Positions 18,589 through 28,534 of a stretch of DNA of 64,000 nt are shown here, piece after piece; within the stretch, counting starts at the first letter, position 1; each line of letters opens with the position of its first letter. The translations under genes and the position numbers were made by a program. Source of the DNA: Flavobacterium pectinovorum. Its GTDB lineage: Bacteria > Bacteroidota > Bacteroidia > Flavobacteriales > Flavobacteriaceae. The notes beneath the pieces are model-generated. The model saw only the letters and a list, made by a program, of their open reading frames with translations. It made no database searches and had not been told where the DNA came from. The DNA lies in the NCBI RefSeq assembly GCF_022802975.1, contig NZ_JAFEVZ010000012.1:62001-126000 (forward strand), in the 5' to 3' direction.

Positions 18589-20451
18589 GTGAATTACTTA
18601 TCTGTAGAAAACATATCGAAGTCATTTGGCGAAAGAACACTTTTTGACAATATATCCTTCGGAATCAATAAAGATCAAAAAATAGCTTTTATTGCTAAAA
18701 ACGGTTCCGGAAAAACCACCATTATGAGCATCATTAATGGCCTGGACGAACCTGACACCGGGCAAGTCGTTTTGAGAAAAGGGATTCGAATGGCATTTCT
18801 TTCACAAGACAACAATTTACAGGACGAGTTAACCATCGAAGAAAGTATTTTTGCTTCTGATAATGAAACTTTGAAAATAATTGAAGCCTACGAAAAAGCG
18901 CTGGAAAATCCGGAGGACGAAGAAGCCTATCAAAAAGCTTTTGACGGCATGGATCAACACAACGCCTGGGATTTCGAAACCCAATACAAACAAATCCTAT
19001 TCAAATTAAAGCTGGAAGATTTTAAACTTAAGGTAAAAAATCTTTCGGGAGGTCAAAAGAAACGTCTTTCTTTAGCCATTATATTAATCAACCGTCCAGA
19101 TTTATTGATTCTGGATGAACCTACCAACCACTTAGATCTTGAAATGATCGAATGGCTTGAAAGTTATTTTGCCAAAGAAAACATTACGCTCTTCATGGTA
19201 ACACACGATCGTTTCTTTCTGGAACGTGTTTGTAACGAAATCATTGAACTTGATAACGGAAAATTATACCAATACAAAGGAAATTACTCTTATTATTTAG
19301 AGAAAAAAGAAGAGAGAATTACCTCTGAAAATGCAAGTGTTGACAAAGCCAAAAACTTATTTGTAAAAGAATTAGAATGGATGCGCCGCCAGCCAAAAGC
19401 GAGAACTACCAAATCTAAATCGCGTCAGGATGATTTTTATGTAATTAAGGAAAAAGCCCAAAGCCGACGCAAGGAAAACAAAGTCGAACTTGAAATTAAT
19501 ATGGAAAGAATGGGAAGCAAAATTATTGAGCTTCATAAACTTTCTAAAAAATTCAAGGACAAAGTTATTCTGGATAATTTTAGTTTTGATTTTCAGCGTG
19601 GCGAAAGAATCGGGATTATTGGTAAAAACGGAACCGGAAAATCAACTTTTTTAAATCTGCTTACGGGAACGATCCCGCCAGACAGCGGACGCGTTGTAAA
19701 AGGTGACACCATAAAAGTTGGTTATTACACACAATCCGGAATCAATCCGAAACCGGGACAGCGTGTTATCGATATCATTAAAGAATATGGCGAATATATT
19801 CCGCTTGCAAAAGGCAGAATAATTTCGGCTTCGCAATTGTTAGAACGCTTTCTTTTTGACGCTAAAAAACAATACGATTATGTCGAAAAGTTAAGCGGTG
19901 GCGAACTAAAACGTTTGTATTTATGTACGGTTCTAATTCAGAATCCGAACTTTTTAATTCTGGATGAGCCAACAAACGATTTGGATATTGTGACTCTGAA
20001 TGTTTTGGAAAGTTTTCTTTTGGATTATCCGGGATGCTTATTAGTTGTTTCGCACGATCGTTACTTTATGGATAAAATCGTGGATCACTTATTTATTTTT
20101 AGAGGACAGGGCGAAATTGAAAACTTCCCAGGAAATTATTCTGATTTTAGAGCGTATGAAGACAGTGCCGATGTAGCCCAGAAAGAAGAAAACAAAGCCG
20201 AAAAGAAAGATTGGAAACAGAATAACCCAACGGGAAATTTAACTTTTAACGAGCAAAAAGAGTATCAAAAACTGGAAAGAGAAATAAAAGATTTGGAAAT
20301 TGACAAAACTAAAATCGAACAATTATTCTCTGATGGAAAAGTCGCTGATACCGATATCGAGAAAAAAGCAAATGAACTTCAAAACATCATAAAGAAAATC
20401 GATGCAAAAGAAGAACGCTGGTTTGAGCTTTCTGCTAAAATTGAAGGATAG
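18589..20451 (+). CDS. ABC-F family ATPase, Uup-like
   Basis: A soluble tandem-ATPase ABC-F protein of 620 aa that probably acts on ribosomes or branched DNA, not in transport: it has no membrane domain and no adjacent permease. NBD1 has AKNGSGKTT, LSGGQKKR and LLILDEPTNHLD. A linker follows with RRQPKARTTKSKSR. NBD2 has GKNGTGKST, LSGGELKR and FLILDEPTNDLD. The last 80 residues form a charged coiled coil ending ERWFELSAKIEG, as in Uup. Translation appears to start at a GTG, since no ATG in frame precedes the conserved MNYLSVENISKSFG. Confidence 0.92.
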   Translation: MNYLSVENISKSFGERTLFDNISFGINKDQKIAFIAKNGSGKTTIMSIINGLDEPDTGQVVLRKGIRMAFLSQDNNLQDELTIEESIFASDNETLKIIEAYEKALENPEDEEAYQKAFDGMDQHNAWDFETQYKQILFKLKLEDFKLKVKNLSGGQKKRLSLAIILINRPDLLILDEPTNHLDLEMIEWLESYFAKENITLFMVTHDRFFLERVCNEIIELDNGKLYQYKGNYSYYLEKKEERITSENASVDKAKNLFVKELEWMRRQPKARTTKSKSRQDDFYVIKEKAQSRRKENKVELEINMERMGSKIIELHKLSKKFKDKVILDNFSFDFQRGERIGIIGKNGTGKSTFLNLLTGTIPPDSGRVVKGDTIKVGYYTQSGINPKPGQRVIDIIKEYGEYIPLAKGRIISASQLLERFLFDAKKQYDYVEKLSGGELKRLYLCTVLIQNPNFLILDEPTNDLDIVTLNVLESFLLDYPGCLLVVSHDRYFMDKIVDHLFIFRGQGEIENFPGNYSDFRAYEDSADVAQKEENKAEKKDWKQNNPTGNLTFNEQKEYQKLEREIKDLEIDKTKIEQLFSDGKVADTDIEKKANELQNIIKKIDAKEERWFELSAKIEG

Positions 20452-20553
20452 ATTTGTTTCACAGCCATTCACAAAGAAATCCCCGAGCTACACAAAGTTT
20501 TTTTTTTGTGATTATTTGAGTTTTCTTTGCGAATCTGAATAAAAAATATAATT

Positions 20554-20707
20554 TTAACCTGTTGGGTGTAATTATTTTTCTGTTCTCGATACAAATTCGA
20601 ACTGACGAGACGTTGTAACGTCATTTTATATTGCTTTTTTGTAAAAAAATTATTCCTCGAACTGACGAAAAATTATCATCAAAAACGAATTACACCCAAC
20701 AGGTTAA
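20554..20707. repeat. 154-bp palindromic element with perfect 20-bp terminal inverted repeats
   Basis: The left arm TTAACCTGTTGGGTGTAATT (20554-20573) and right arm (20688-20707) are exact reverse complements. The interior contains TCTCGATACAA and two direct copies of TCGAACTGACG, about 60 bases apart, plus a small ACGTTGTAACGT hairpin. There is no open frame. The outer arm shares the core TTAACC(T/C)GTTGGGT with the element at 45929-46106, and the inner TCGAACTGACG occurs in the element at 40002-40217. Confidence 0.85.
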
Positions 20708-20742
20708 TTTTATAATATATTCAATAAATAAAAAATCCAATA

Positions 20743-21213
20743 ATGAAAAAACTACTAACCGCACTATTGACCTTAACATTATTTATTTCCTGTTCTAGCT
20801 CTGATTACGAACCAACAAATATCCCTCCTAAGGATTACAGTGCTGAAAATGAAACAGAAATCACAGATTATCTGTCCAAAAATAATTTAACAGCACAAAA
20901 AACAAGTACGGGCTTACATTATATTATTACAGAAGAAGGAACTGGTAAACAACCTACATTACAATCAAATGTGACTTTTACCTACAAAGGCTCTCTAACT
21001 GACGGAACTGTTTTTGACCGCAGTACTTCTGAAGTAACATTTCCTTTAAGCCGATTAATATTGGGCTGGCAGCAAGGCTTACCTCATTTTAAAGAAGGCG
21101 GAAGCGGTATTTTATTTATCCCTGCACATTTGGGTTATGGCAGCGTTGATCTTCAGAATATTCCCGGCGGTTCTGTTTTAATTTTTGAAATTAAACTGAT
21201 TACAGTAAATTAA
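20743..21213 (+). CDS. FKBP-type peptidyl-prolyl isomerase lipoprotein
   Basis: A 156-aa lipoprotein whose lipobox LFISC puts the lipidated Cys at residue 17. After a short linker (18-55) an FKBP domain fills 57-156: VTFTYKGSLTDGTVFDRS, LILGWQQGLPHFKEGG, LFIPAHLGYGS and IPGGSVLIFEIKLI. The central active-site residues of FKBPs (Tyr, Phe-Asp, Trp, Tyr) are kept. It would assist protein folding at the periplasmic face of a membrane. GldI is a gliding-related FKBP lipoprotein in this phylum, but nothing here shows this is GldI. Confidence 0.9.
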   Translation: MKKLLTALLTLTLFISCSSSDYEPTNIPPKDYSAENETEITDYLSKNNLTAQKTSTGLHYIITEEGTGKQPTLQSNVTFTYKGSLTDGTVFDRSTSEVTFPLSRLILGWQQGLPHFKEGGSGILFIPAHLGYGSVDLQNIPGGSVLIFEIKLITVN

Positions 21214-21239
21214 TTTATCTGAAAACGGAATATTACAAA

Positions 21240-22019
21240 ATGCTGTTTCAAATAAAATCTTATCTAACATTTCTTTGGTATTCTAAAAACGAACATGCGG
21301 TTCATTCGCCGTTTGTTTTTAGTTTATTAACGAAATGTTTTTACGATAAAAAATCAAAACCCGAATATTCGACTCTAAACAACTATCGAAATTCGCTTTT
21401 AGAAAATAAAAAATTTATTGAAGTAACTGATTTTGGAGCGGGTTCGAGAGTTTTTAAATCAAACAGACGACAGATTTCTAAAATTGCAAAAACTGCCGGA
21501 ATTTCAAAAAAACGAGCCGAATTATTATTTAGAGTTTCCAATTATTTTCAGCCAAAAAACATTCTTGAAATCGGAACTTCATTAGGCCTGGCCTCCTCAG
21601 CACTTGCTTTAGGAAATCCTACAGCAAAAATCATCACCTTAGAAGGATGTCCGGAAACAGCAAATCAATGTCAAATTCAATTTCAAAAATTCAATTTCAA
21701 AAATATTGAAAATGTAATTTCAGAATTTGAACTGTATCTGAACAACCTGAAACCTGAAACTTTAAACTTTGACCTTATTTATTTCGACGGAAATCATTCA
21801 AAAAAAGCAACTTTAGCTTATTTTGAGCGTTTATTACCAACAATAAATAATGATTCTGTATGGATTTTTGATGATATTCATTGGTCAGAAGATATGGAAA
21901 AAACCTGGGGAATAATTAAATCCCATCCAAAAGTAAAAGTTACAATAGATACTTTTCAATGGGGTTTTGTATTTTTTAGATACGAACAGCCAAAAGAACA
22001 TTTTGTAATCCGGATATAA
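21240..22019 (+). CDS. SAM-dependent methyltransferase, O-methyltransferase-like
   Basis: A 259-aa class I methyltransferase-fold protein. The SAM-binding motif I is ILEIGTSLGLASSALALG, followed by the acidic strand IITLEGCPE, and motif FDLIYFDGNHSK with WIFDDIHWS, as in catechol-O-methyltransferase-like and Methyltransferase_24 proteins. The N-terminal 80 residues (HAVHSPFVFSLLTKCFY) are a Bacteroidota-specific extension. It follows the FKBP gene after 26 bases. Substrate unknown. A hairpin terminator sits right after the stop. Confidence 0.82.
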   Translation: MLFQIKSYLTFLWYSKNEHAVHSPFVFSLLTKCFYDKKSKPEYSTLNNYRNSLLENKKFIEVTDFGAGSRVFKSNRRQISKIAKTAGISKKRAELLFRVSNYFQPKNILEIGTSLGLASSALALGNPTAKIITLEGCPETANQCQIQFQKFNFKNIENVISEFELYLNNLKPETLNFDLIYFDGNHSKKATLAYFERLLPTINNDSVWIFDDIHWSEDMEKTWGIIKSHPKVKVTIDTFQWGFVFFRYEQPKEHFVIRI

Positions 22020-22020
22020 A

Positions 22021-22050
22021 AAAATGACAACCATTACTGATTGTCATTTT
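22021..22050. terminator. Bidirectional hairpin terminator
   Basis: AAAATGACAA and TTGTCATTTT form a perfect 10-bp stem with a 10-base loop between two convergent genes (stops at 22019 and 22075). A-tracts and T-tracts on both sides allow it to work in both directions. Confidence 0.75.
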
Positions 22051-22074
22051 CAAAACTAAATAAACCTAAATAAC

Positions 22075-22731
22075 CTATTTTTTAGCTTCTTTGTTTTCTT
22101 CAGATTTAGCACCTATTCTATTTACAGTGTACATTGGTGCAAATTTGATTTTCAAACCAGCAATTTTTCTGTTATCTTCTGATGATAGTCCTTCTTTTTC
22201 TACCGTATTTTTACGACTATCAAGTGCTTCATACATCAATTTAATTTCATCCCAGTCTTCGCGGGAATAACTGTCTTTATTATTTTCTACAGTATGTACA
22301 AATTGTTGGTAGACACTATGAATATTTTGGGCATTTACCCAGGCAAAACTCATATCGTCACCAATTTTCCCCTCGCCAAACAGTGTATTACGCAATTGTT
22401 GTTTTGGACTTACAGGCGGAGCAAGAACAGCTGCAATACTATTTTTAAATTCTTCATATTTAACTTTACTTGTATTTATTCTTTCGGTTTCGGCTGCATT
22501 ATCCTTAAGATCTGCAAGAGCCAACTTTGCATTTTCAGCTCTTCTGCCATATTCAGCCTCAACAGCTGCCCAATCTGCTTTTAAGTCGTCTGCCGCGACA
22601 TTTTTAACTGAATCCACATAAGTGACATAGGAATCAATTGTTTTTTTTGCTTGTTCTTGTTTTTCGTCTTTACATGATGTAAATCCCAATGCAATTAACA
22701 CAATCCCTGATAAAATTTGTATGTTTTTCAT
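22075..22731 (-). CDS. Lipoprotein of unknown function
   Basis: A 218-aa lipoprotein with signal peptide and lipobox GFTSC (Cys20). The mature part is highly charged and predicted helical: EQEQAKKTIDSYVTYVDSV-like and AAVEAEYGRRAENAKLAL stretches near the start, then a second helical region around NNKDSYSREDWDEIKLMYEA. No catalytic motif is visible. It resembles Bacteroidota helical-bundle lipoproteins with repeated coiled segments. Monocistronic: a promoter box lies upstream and a terminator downstream. Confidence 0.75.
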   Translation of the reverse strand: MKNIQILSGIVLIALGFTSCKDEKQEQAKKTIDSYVTYVDSVKNVAADDLKADWAAVEAEYGRRAENAKLALADLKDNAAETERINTSKVKYEEFKNSIAAVLAPPVSPKQQLRNTLFGEGKIGDDMSFAWVNAQNIHSVYQQFVHTVENNKDSYSREDWDEIKLMYEALDSRKNTVEKEGLSSEDNRKIAGLKIKFAPMYTVNRIGAKSEENKEAKK

Positions 22732-22758
22732 AATCTTGATTTTAAATTAATAGATATT

Positions 22759-22766
22759 CAAATGTA
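22759..22766 (-). promoter_or_regulatory. -7 box (TACATTTG) before the helical lipoprotein gene
   Basis: An exact TAnnTTTG match on the minus strand lies 27 bases before the ATG at 22731. No TTG at the standard -33 distance is visible. Placement close to the start fits a normal Bacteroidota leader. Confidence 0.45.
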
Positions 22767-23021
22767 CTTAATCCTCAACCCGATACATTACATTATTATC
22801 ATGTTTTAAAAATTAAAAACATTTTAAAAATATAAAACATGCAGAATAATGATAATTATGTAAATTTCAAGAAAAAAGATATACCATTTTTCTGTTTCAA
22901 ATGCAAACCCTAATTGATCCTTGATTTATAAAAAGCCTTTGTAACAAAATCCGATTCTTAACTACTTATACTTTTTATTGAAAAGTGTTTTGTACTTTTA
23001 AATCCAAAATTGTAACACGAA

Positions 23022-23708
23022 ATGGCAAATCCATTAATTAAAATAACTGACATAAAACGAAATTTTGTTTTAGGTAATGAAATTGTTTATGTTTTAAAAG
23101 GAATAAATTTAGAAATTAACAAAGGGGAATATGTCGCTTTAATGGGGCCATCCGGATCCGGAAAATCAACTTTAATGAATTTATTAGGCTGTTTAGACAC
23201 TCCTACTTCCGGGCATTATGTTTTAAACGGAAAAGATGTCAGCCAAATGAAGGATGATGAATTGGCCGGAATTCGCAATACTGAAATTGGTTTTGTGTTT
23301 CAAACTTTTAACCTTCTTCCAAGAACCACAGCTTTAGACAATGTAGCCTTGCCAATGATTTATGCCGGACATCCTAAATCAGAACGAATCGTTCGTGCAA
23401 CTGAAGTTTTAAAACAAGTAAATCTTGCTGACAGAATGGACCACCAGCCTAATCAGCTTTCCGGAGGACAACGCCAGCGTGTTGCCATTGCACGTGCTTT
23501 GGTCAACAAACCATCAATTATTTTGGCAGATGAACCTACAGGAAACTTAGATAGTAAAACTTCTGTAGAAATCATGAAGCTTTTCGGAGATATTCATGCG
23601 CAAGGAAACACTGTTATTCTAGTTACTCACGAAGAAGATATCGCTGCTTATGCACATAGAGTTATTCGTTTAAGAGACGGATTAATTGAAAGTGACACAA
23701 CGAAATAG
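23022..23708 (+). CDS. ABC transporter ATP-binding protein, LolD/MacB type
   Basis: A 228-aa ATPase that would power a MacB/LolCDE-type transporter acting on envelope substrates. Walker [10 protein letters not shown] is at 42-50, then the Q-loop in [21 protein letters not shown], signature LSGGQRQR, Walker [13 protein letters not shown] and the H-loop in [14 protein letters not shown]. The [12 protein letters not shown] stretch is diagnostic of this subgroup. No permease gene lies next to it, so the partner must be elsewhere. A TACTTTTA near-match to the -7 box precedes it. Confidence 0.92.
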   Translation: MANPLIKITDIKRNFVLGNEIVYVLKGINLEINKGEYVALMGPSGSGKSTLMNLLGCLDTPTSGHYVLNGKDVSQMKDDELAGIRNTEIGFVFQTFNLLPRTTALDNVALPMIYAGHPKSERIVRATEVLKQVNLADRMDHQPNQLSGGQRQRVAIARALVNKPSIILADEPTGNLDSKTSVEIMKLFGDIHAQGNTVILVTHEEDIAAYAHRVIRLRDGLIESDTTK

Positions 23709-23827
23709 TTTAATCGTTTATTTGGTTAATTGTTTAATCGGAATGAAACGTTTAATTGGTTATTGGGTTAATCGGAAACAGAAAAACTTAGACACTTAGC
23801 ACCTCAGAACCTTAGCATCTTAAAAAA

Positions 23828-24397
23828 ATGAAAGTATATACCAAAACAGGAGATAAAGGGACAACGGCTCTTTTTGGAGGCATGCGCGTTTCTAAAGATC
23901 ACATACGAATTGACAGTTATGGAACTGTTGATGAACTGAATTCATATATAGGTCTCATCCGCGATCAGGAAATTGATTCGCATTATAAAACTATTTTAAT
24001 CGAAATTCAGGATCGTCTTTTTACTGTTGGTGCCATTTTGGCAACGCCACAAGAAAAAGAAGTTTTAAAAAACGGCGAACTTCGATTAAAAAAACTCGGA
24101 ATAATTGATACTGATATCAAATTATTAGAAAATGAAATAGATAAAATGGAAGAAAGTCTTCCGCAAATGACTCATTTTGTTTTACCGGGTGGTCACCCAA
24201 CTGTGTCACATTGTCATATTGCTCGTTGTATTTGTCGTCGTGCAGAGCGTCTGACAGTACATTTAAGCCATAACGAACACGTTCCTGAAATCGCAATTAT
24301 GTATTTAAACCGACTTTCTGACTACCTTTTTGTCTTGGCACGGAAGTTGTCGTCTGACTTAAAAGCGGAGGAAGTGAAATGGATTCCGAGGAAATAA
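23828..24397 (+). CDS. Cob(I)alamin adenosyltransferase, PduO type
   Basis: Transfers the adenosyl group of ATP to cob(I)alamin, giving the coenzyme B12 needed by methylmalonyl-CoA mutase. The 189-aa protein begins with the ATP-binding MKVYTKTGDKGTTALFGG and has IDSYGTVDELNSYIGL and the C-terminal CHIARCICRRAERL and YLNRLSDYLFVLAR, all hallmarks of the family. The meaB gene at 43513 belongs to the same pathway. It is preceded by a 119-base gap with short CTTAG-rich repeats, so it may not be co-transcribed with the ABC ATPase. Confidence 0.95.
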   Translation: MKVYTKTGDKGTTALFGGMRVSKDHIRIDSYGTVDELNSYIGLIRDQEIDSHYKTILIEIQDRLFTVGAILATPQEKEVLKNGELRLKKLGIIDTDIKLLENEIDKMEESLPQMTHFVLPGGHPTVSHCHIARCICRRAERLTVHLSHNEHVPEIAIMYLNRLSDYLFVLARKLSSDLKAEEVKWIPRK

Positions 24398-24600
24398 ATT
24401 TTCTAGAAATTCCATTTTTTTTTAAATCCCAAATTCCAAAGAAAAATTAAACTCTTTCGAGTTTTAAATAATAAAAAACGTTCCAATTTTGGAATTTAGA
24501 ATTTAAAAAATTGGCTTTTTACTCCTTTTTTTGGAATTTGGAATTTAAAAAATTGGAATTTAAAGAGAACGTTCTTAAATTTTATTAAAATAAATCAAAA
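24398..24600. repeat. Short GGAATTT/AATTCC repeat cluster
   Basis: The gap after the adenosyltransferase has several copies of TTGGAATTT and AATTTAAAAAATTGG in direct and inverted order, plus AACGTTC at both ends. A similar cluster lies at 56555-56605. No gene was found. This looks like non-coding repeat debris typical of intergenic DNA in this genome. Confidence 0.5.
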
Positions 24601-24605
24601 TTTAC

Positions 24606-24635
24606 TTGTCTTTTTCAGTAAAAAATTTATTTTTG
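24606..24635 (+). promoter_or_regulatory. Promoter: TTG (-33), 19-base spacer, TATTTTTG (-7)
   Basis: The best complete Bacteroidota promoter in the window: TTG at 24606-24608 and TATTTTTG at 24628-24635 with a 19-base spacer, 21 bases before the ATG of the DUF2795 gene at 24657. Confidence 0.65.
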
Positions 24636-24656
24636 CACAAACTAAACAGATAACAG

Positions 24657-24878
24657 ATGTATTGGACATTAGAATTAGCATCTTATTTAAGTGATGCGCC
24701 ATGGCCTGCTAACAAAGATGAACTTATTGACTACGCTATTAGAGCTGGTGCTCCATTAGAAGTAGTAGAAAACCTTCAGTCTATCGAAGATGAAGGCGAG
24801 ATATATGAATCAATGGAAGAAATTTGGCCTGATTATCCAACAGACGAAGATTATCTTTGGAATGAGGATGAATATTAA
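24657..24878 (+). CDS. DUF2795-family small acidic protein
   Basis: A 73-aa cytoplasmic acidic protein. MYWTLELASYLSDAPWPANK and LIDYAIRAGAPLEVVENLQ match the DUF2795 fold, a small helical domain of unknown function widespread in Bacteroidota. The C-terminal half is strongly acidic (DEGEIYESMEEIWPDYPTDE). It has its own promoter and is closed by a hairpin terminator, so it is a separate unit just upstream of secA. Confidence 0.85.
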   Translation: MYWTLELASYLSDAPWPANKDELIDYAIRAGAPLEVVENLQSIEDEGEIYESMEEIWPDYPTDEDYLWNEDEY

Positions 24879-24893
24879 AAAATAAACCAAAGG

Positions 24894-24923
24894 AAAAAGT
24901 CTCATCACAGAGACTTTTTTTTT
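24894..24923 (+). terminator. Rho-independent terminator after the DUF2795 gene
   Basis: AAAAAGTCTC, loop ATCACA, then GAGACTTTTTTTTT: a 10-bp stem followed by a T-run, 16 bases after the stop codon at 24878. Confidence 0.8.
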
Positions 24924-24964
24924 GGTTCAAATACATATATATAATAAAGAAATACAAATAAATC

Positions 24965-27900
24965 ATGAGTTTCATAAACAGTATTATTAAAGTCTTTGTG
25001 GGTGATAAATCACAGAAAGATGTCAAAGCTTTACAACCTTATTTAAACAAAATTAAAACATTCGAAACCAGCCTAATGAGTTTGTCTAACGACGAATTAA
25101 GAGGCAGAACCGTATATTTTAAAGACAGAATAAAAGAAGCCAGAGCTGATAAAGATGCTAAAATTGCTTCGCTTAAAGCAGAAGTAGAAAACATTGAAGA
25201 CATCGACAAAAGAGAAGATCTTTATGATGCTATTGACGCTCTTGAAAAAGAAGCATACGAAATTTCAGAAAAAACTTTATTGGAAATTCTTCCGGAAGCA
25301 TTTTCTGTAGTAAAAGAAACGGCACGCCGTTTCAAAGAAAACTCTCATATCGAAGTTACGGCAACCCCAAGAGACCGAGAATTTTCAGCAACTAAACCGT
25401 ATATTACTATTGATGGCGAAAAATCTATCTGGGCTAACAAATGGAATGCTGCCGGAAAAGACATCACCTGGGATATGATTCACTACGATGTTCAGTTAAT
25501 TGGAGGAATGGTTTTGCATGAAGGAAAAGTTGCCGAAATGCAAACAGGTGAAGGTAAAACATTAGTAGCAACTCTTCCACTTTACCTAAACGCTTTGACA
25601 GGAAACGGAGTTCACTTAGTAACGGTGAATGACTACCTTGCTAAGCGTGATAGCACATGGAAAGCACCTTTATTCGAATTTCACGGTTTAACTGTTGATT
25701 GTATCGATAATCACCAGCCAAGTACCGAACAAAGAAAAAAAGCATACGATGCTGATATCACTTACGGAACCAATAACGAATTTGGTTTTGACTACTTAAG
25801 AGATAACATGGCACATTCGCCAAGCGATTTAGTTCAAAGAAAACACAATTATGCTATTGTCGATGAGGTCGATTCTGTATTAATTGACGATGCAAGAACC
25901 CCTTTGATTATTTCAGGACCGGTTCCGCAAGGGGATCGTCATGAATTTAATGAGTTGAAACCAAAAATCGAAAACTTAGTAGCGCAGCAACGTCAGTTAG
26001 CAAATGGTTTCTTAGCTGAAGCTAAAAAATTAATTAAAGAAGGAAATACTAAAGAAGGAGGCTTCTTATTGCTAAGAGCTTACAGAAGTTTACCTAAAAA
26101 CAAAGCATTAATTAAATTTTTGAGTGAAGAAGGAATCAAACAATTGCTTCAAAAAACTGAAAATCAATACATGCAGGACAACAATCGCGAAATGCATAAA
26201 GTGGATGAAGCTTTGTATTTTGTAATTGAAGAAAAAAACAATCAGGTTGAATTGACGGACAACGGTATCCAATACCTTTCTGGAGATACAGATGCTGATT
26301 TTTTCGTACTTCCGGACATTGGAACTGAAATCGCTGCTATCGAAAAACAAAAACTGGATAAAGACGGTGAAGCGGAAGCTAAAGAAAGATTATTCCAGGA
26401 TTTCGGAGTAAAAAGCGAACGTATTCACACTTTAACTCAGCTTTTAAAAGCGTATGCTCTTTTTGAAAAAGATGTAGAATACGTGATCATGGACAACAAA
26501 ATTATGATTGTCGATGAGCAAACAGGTCGTATCATGGATGGTCGTCGTTATTCTGACGGTTTACACCAGGCGATCGAAGCTAAAGAAAACGTAAAAATCG
26601 AAGCTGCAACTCAAACTTTTGCAACCGTTACATTACAGAATTATTTCAGAATGTACAGCAAACTAGGAGGTATGACCGGTACGGCTGTAACAGAAGCCGG
26701 AGAATTATGGCAGATTTATAAATTAGACGTTGTTGAAATTCCAACAAACCGTGGAATTGCAAGACAAGACAAAGAAGATTATATCTACAAAACAACCCGT
26801 GAGAAATTCAACGCTGTTATTGAAGATGTAACGCAACTTTCACAAGCAGGAAGACCAGTTTTGATTGGTACAACTTCTGTTGAAATTTCAGAATTATTAA
26901 GCCGAATGTTGAAAATGAGAGGTGTAACTCACAACGTTTTGAATGCTAAAATGCACAAACAAGAAGCACAAATTGTTGAAGAAGCAGGTAAAGCCGGAGT
27001 AGTAACTATCGCAACAAACATGGCTGGTCGTGGTACCGATATTAAATTAACTCCAGAAGTAAAAGCTGCCGGAGGTTTAGCCATCGTGGGTACAGAACGT
27101 CATGATTCCCGTCGTGTTGACAGACAGTTACGTGGTCGTGCAGGACGTCAGGGAGATCCGGGAAGTTCTCAGTTTTATGTTTCGCTTGAAGATAACCTAA
27201 TGCGTTTATTTGGTTCTGAAAGAGTAGCCAAAGTAATGGACAGAATGGGATTACAGGAAGGTGAAGTTATTCAGCACTCAATGATGACTAAATCTATTGA
27301 GCGTGCTCAGAAAAAAGTAGAAGAAAACAACTTTGGTGTTCGTAAACGTTTATTAGAATATGATGACGTAATGAATTCTCAGCGAGAAGTAGTTTACAAA
27401 CGCCGCCGTCATGCTTTATTTGGTGAGCGTTTGAAACTGGATATCGCGAATATGCTTTATGATACCTGCGAATTAATCGTAAGCAGCAATAAAGTAGCGA
27501 ACGATTTCAAAACTTTCGAATTTGATTTGATTCGTTATTTCGGAATCACTTCTCCAATTTCTGAAGCTGATTTTACAAAATTATCTGACATCGAAGTTAC
27601 AGGAAAAGTTTACAAAGAAGCTTTGGCTTTTTACACTGAAAAAACAGAAAGAAGCGCCAGAGAAGCTTTTCCAATCATCAAAGGAGTTTACGAAGAGCCT
27701 AACAATCATTTTGAAAGAATCGTAGTTCCATTTACAGACGGAATCAAAACTTTGAATGTGGTTACTGATTTAAAAACAGCTTATGACAGCGAAGGTGCTC
27801 AGTTAATTGCTGATTTCGAGAAAAACATCACACTTTCTATTGTTGATGAAGCATGGAAAAAACATTTACGTAAAATGGACGAATTGAAACAATCAGTTCA

Positions 27901-28306
27901 ATTAGCCGTTCACGAACAAAAAGATCCGTTGCTTATCTACAAATTAGAAGCCTTTAACTTGTTTAGAGGAATGCTGGACAACGTAAACAAAGAAGTTATT
28001 TCATTCTTATTTAAAGGTGACTTACCGGCTCAAAACGTTCCTGAAATTCACGAAGCTAGAGAAGTTCGTCAAAAAGAAAATTTACAATTAAGCAAAGACG
28101 AAATTCCAAATAGTGAAAACATTAACCGTGAAGCCGGAGAAACACAACAACGCCAGGTTACAGAAACCATTGTAAGAGATATGCCAAAAATCAATCGTAA
28201 TGATACCGTAACGGTTCAGGAAGTTGCAACTGGCAAAACTGAAGAAATGAAATTCAAAAAAGCTGAAACGCTTTTAGCTTCAGGAGCTTGGGTTTTGGTT
28301 AAATAA
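24965..28306 (+). CDS. secA: Preprotein translocase ATPase SecA
   Basis: The motor of Sec export. Walker A is in [12 protein letters not shown], with [70 protein letters not shown] and [14 protein letters not shown], so all helicase-type motifs are intact. At 1113 aa it is about 200 residues longer than the E. coli protein, mainly through an insertion of over 100 residues after LIISGPVP (about 320-440), a known Bacteroidota feature. The usual C-terminal Cys-rich zinc motif is missing: the end reads [10 protein letters not shown] and then [18 protein letters not shown]. Confidence 0.98.
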   Translation: MSFINSIIKVFVGDKSQKDVKALQPYLNKIKTFETSLMSLSNDELRGRTVYFKDRIKEARADKDAKIASLKAEVENIEDIDKREDLYDAIDALEKEAYEISEKTLLEILPEAFSVVKETARRFKENSHIEVTATPRDREFSATKPYITIDGEKSIWANKWNAAGKDITWDMIHYDVQLIGGMVLHEGKVAEMQTGEGKTLVATLPLYLNALTGNGVHLVTVNDYLAKRDSTWKAPLFEFHGLTVDCIDNHQPSTEQRKKAYDADITYGTNNEFGFDYLRDNMAHSPSDLVQRKHNYAIVDEVDSVLIDDARTPLIISGPVPQGDRHEFNELKPKIENLVAQQRQLANGFLAEAKKLIKEGNTKEGGFLLLRAYRSLPKNKALIKFLSEEGIKQLLQKTENQYMQDNNREMHKVDEALYFVIEEKNNQVELTDNGIQYLSGDTDADFFVLPDIGTEIAAIEKQKLDKDGEAEAKERLFQDFGVKSERIHTLTQLLKAYALFEKDVEYVIMDNKIMIVDEQTGRIMDGRRYSDGLHQAIEAKENVKIEAATQTFATVTLQNYFRMYSKLGGMTGTAVTEAGELWQIYKLDVVEIPTNRGIARQDKEDYIYKTTREKFNAVIEDVTQLSQAGRPVLIGTTSVEISELLSRMLKMRGVTHNVLNAKMHKQEAQIVEEAGKAGVVTIATNMAGRGTDIKLTPEVKAAGGLAIVGTERHDSRRVDRQLRGRAGRQGDPGSSQFYVSLEDNLMRLFGSERVAKVMDRMGLQEGEVIQHSMMTKSIERAQKKVEENNFGVRKRLLEYDDVMNSQREVVYKRRRHALFGERLKLDIANMLYDTCELIVSSNKVANDFKTFEFDLIRYFGITSPISEADFTKLSDIEVTGKVYKEALAFYTEKTERSAREAFPIIKGVYEEPNNHFERIVVPFTDGIKTLNVVTDLKTAYDSEGAQLIADFEKNITLSIVDEAWKKHLRKMDELKQSVQLAVHEQKDPLLIYKLEAFNLFRGMLDNVNKEVISFLFKGDLPAQNVPEIHEAREVRQKENLQLSKDEIPNSENINREAGETQQRQVTETIVRDMPKINRNDTVTVQEVATGKTEEMKFKKAETLLASGAWVLVK

Positions 28307-28358
28307 TATCTTTTTAGTATCCAGTCGCAGTTTTCTGACTAATACTTAAATTACATAT

Positions 28359-28393
28359 CAACCCCGACAGGTTTTAAAAACCTGTCGGGGTTG
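28359..28393. repeat. Perfect 17-bp palindrome, possible secA terminator
   Basis: CAACCCCGACAGGTTTT and its exact reverse complement are separated by a single base (28359-28375 and 28377-28393), about 50 bases after secA. The GC-rich stem could end transcription, but there is only a weak T-run. Similar palindromes at 32872-32902 and 32933-32959 suggest a dispersed repeat type. Confidence 0.7.
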
Positions 28394-28502
28394 TCTATTT
28401 AAAAAAGTTTCCAGTTTCCGTACTGCGACTAAAAACTGAGACTAAAAAAGACTTTTTTATACAAAATGACAAAAATCATTCTTTCAAATAATATTTAAAC
28501 TG

Positions 28503-28510
28503 TATTTTTG
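28503..28510 (+). promoter_or_regulatory. -7 box (TATTTTTG) of the metal-uptake gene set
   Basis: An exact TAnnTTTG match 25 bases before the TTG codon at 28535. The TTG within this box (28508) also opens an in-frame ORF, but using it would place the start codon inside the promoter. Confidence 0.5.
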
Positions 28511-28534
28511 CTTCCGAAAACAACGAAACACATT

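Noticed and set aside
20743-21213. Naming the FKBP lipoprotein gldI
   Set aside because: An FKBP domain and lipobox alone do not show a gliding role, and no gliding genes are adjacent.
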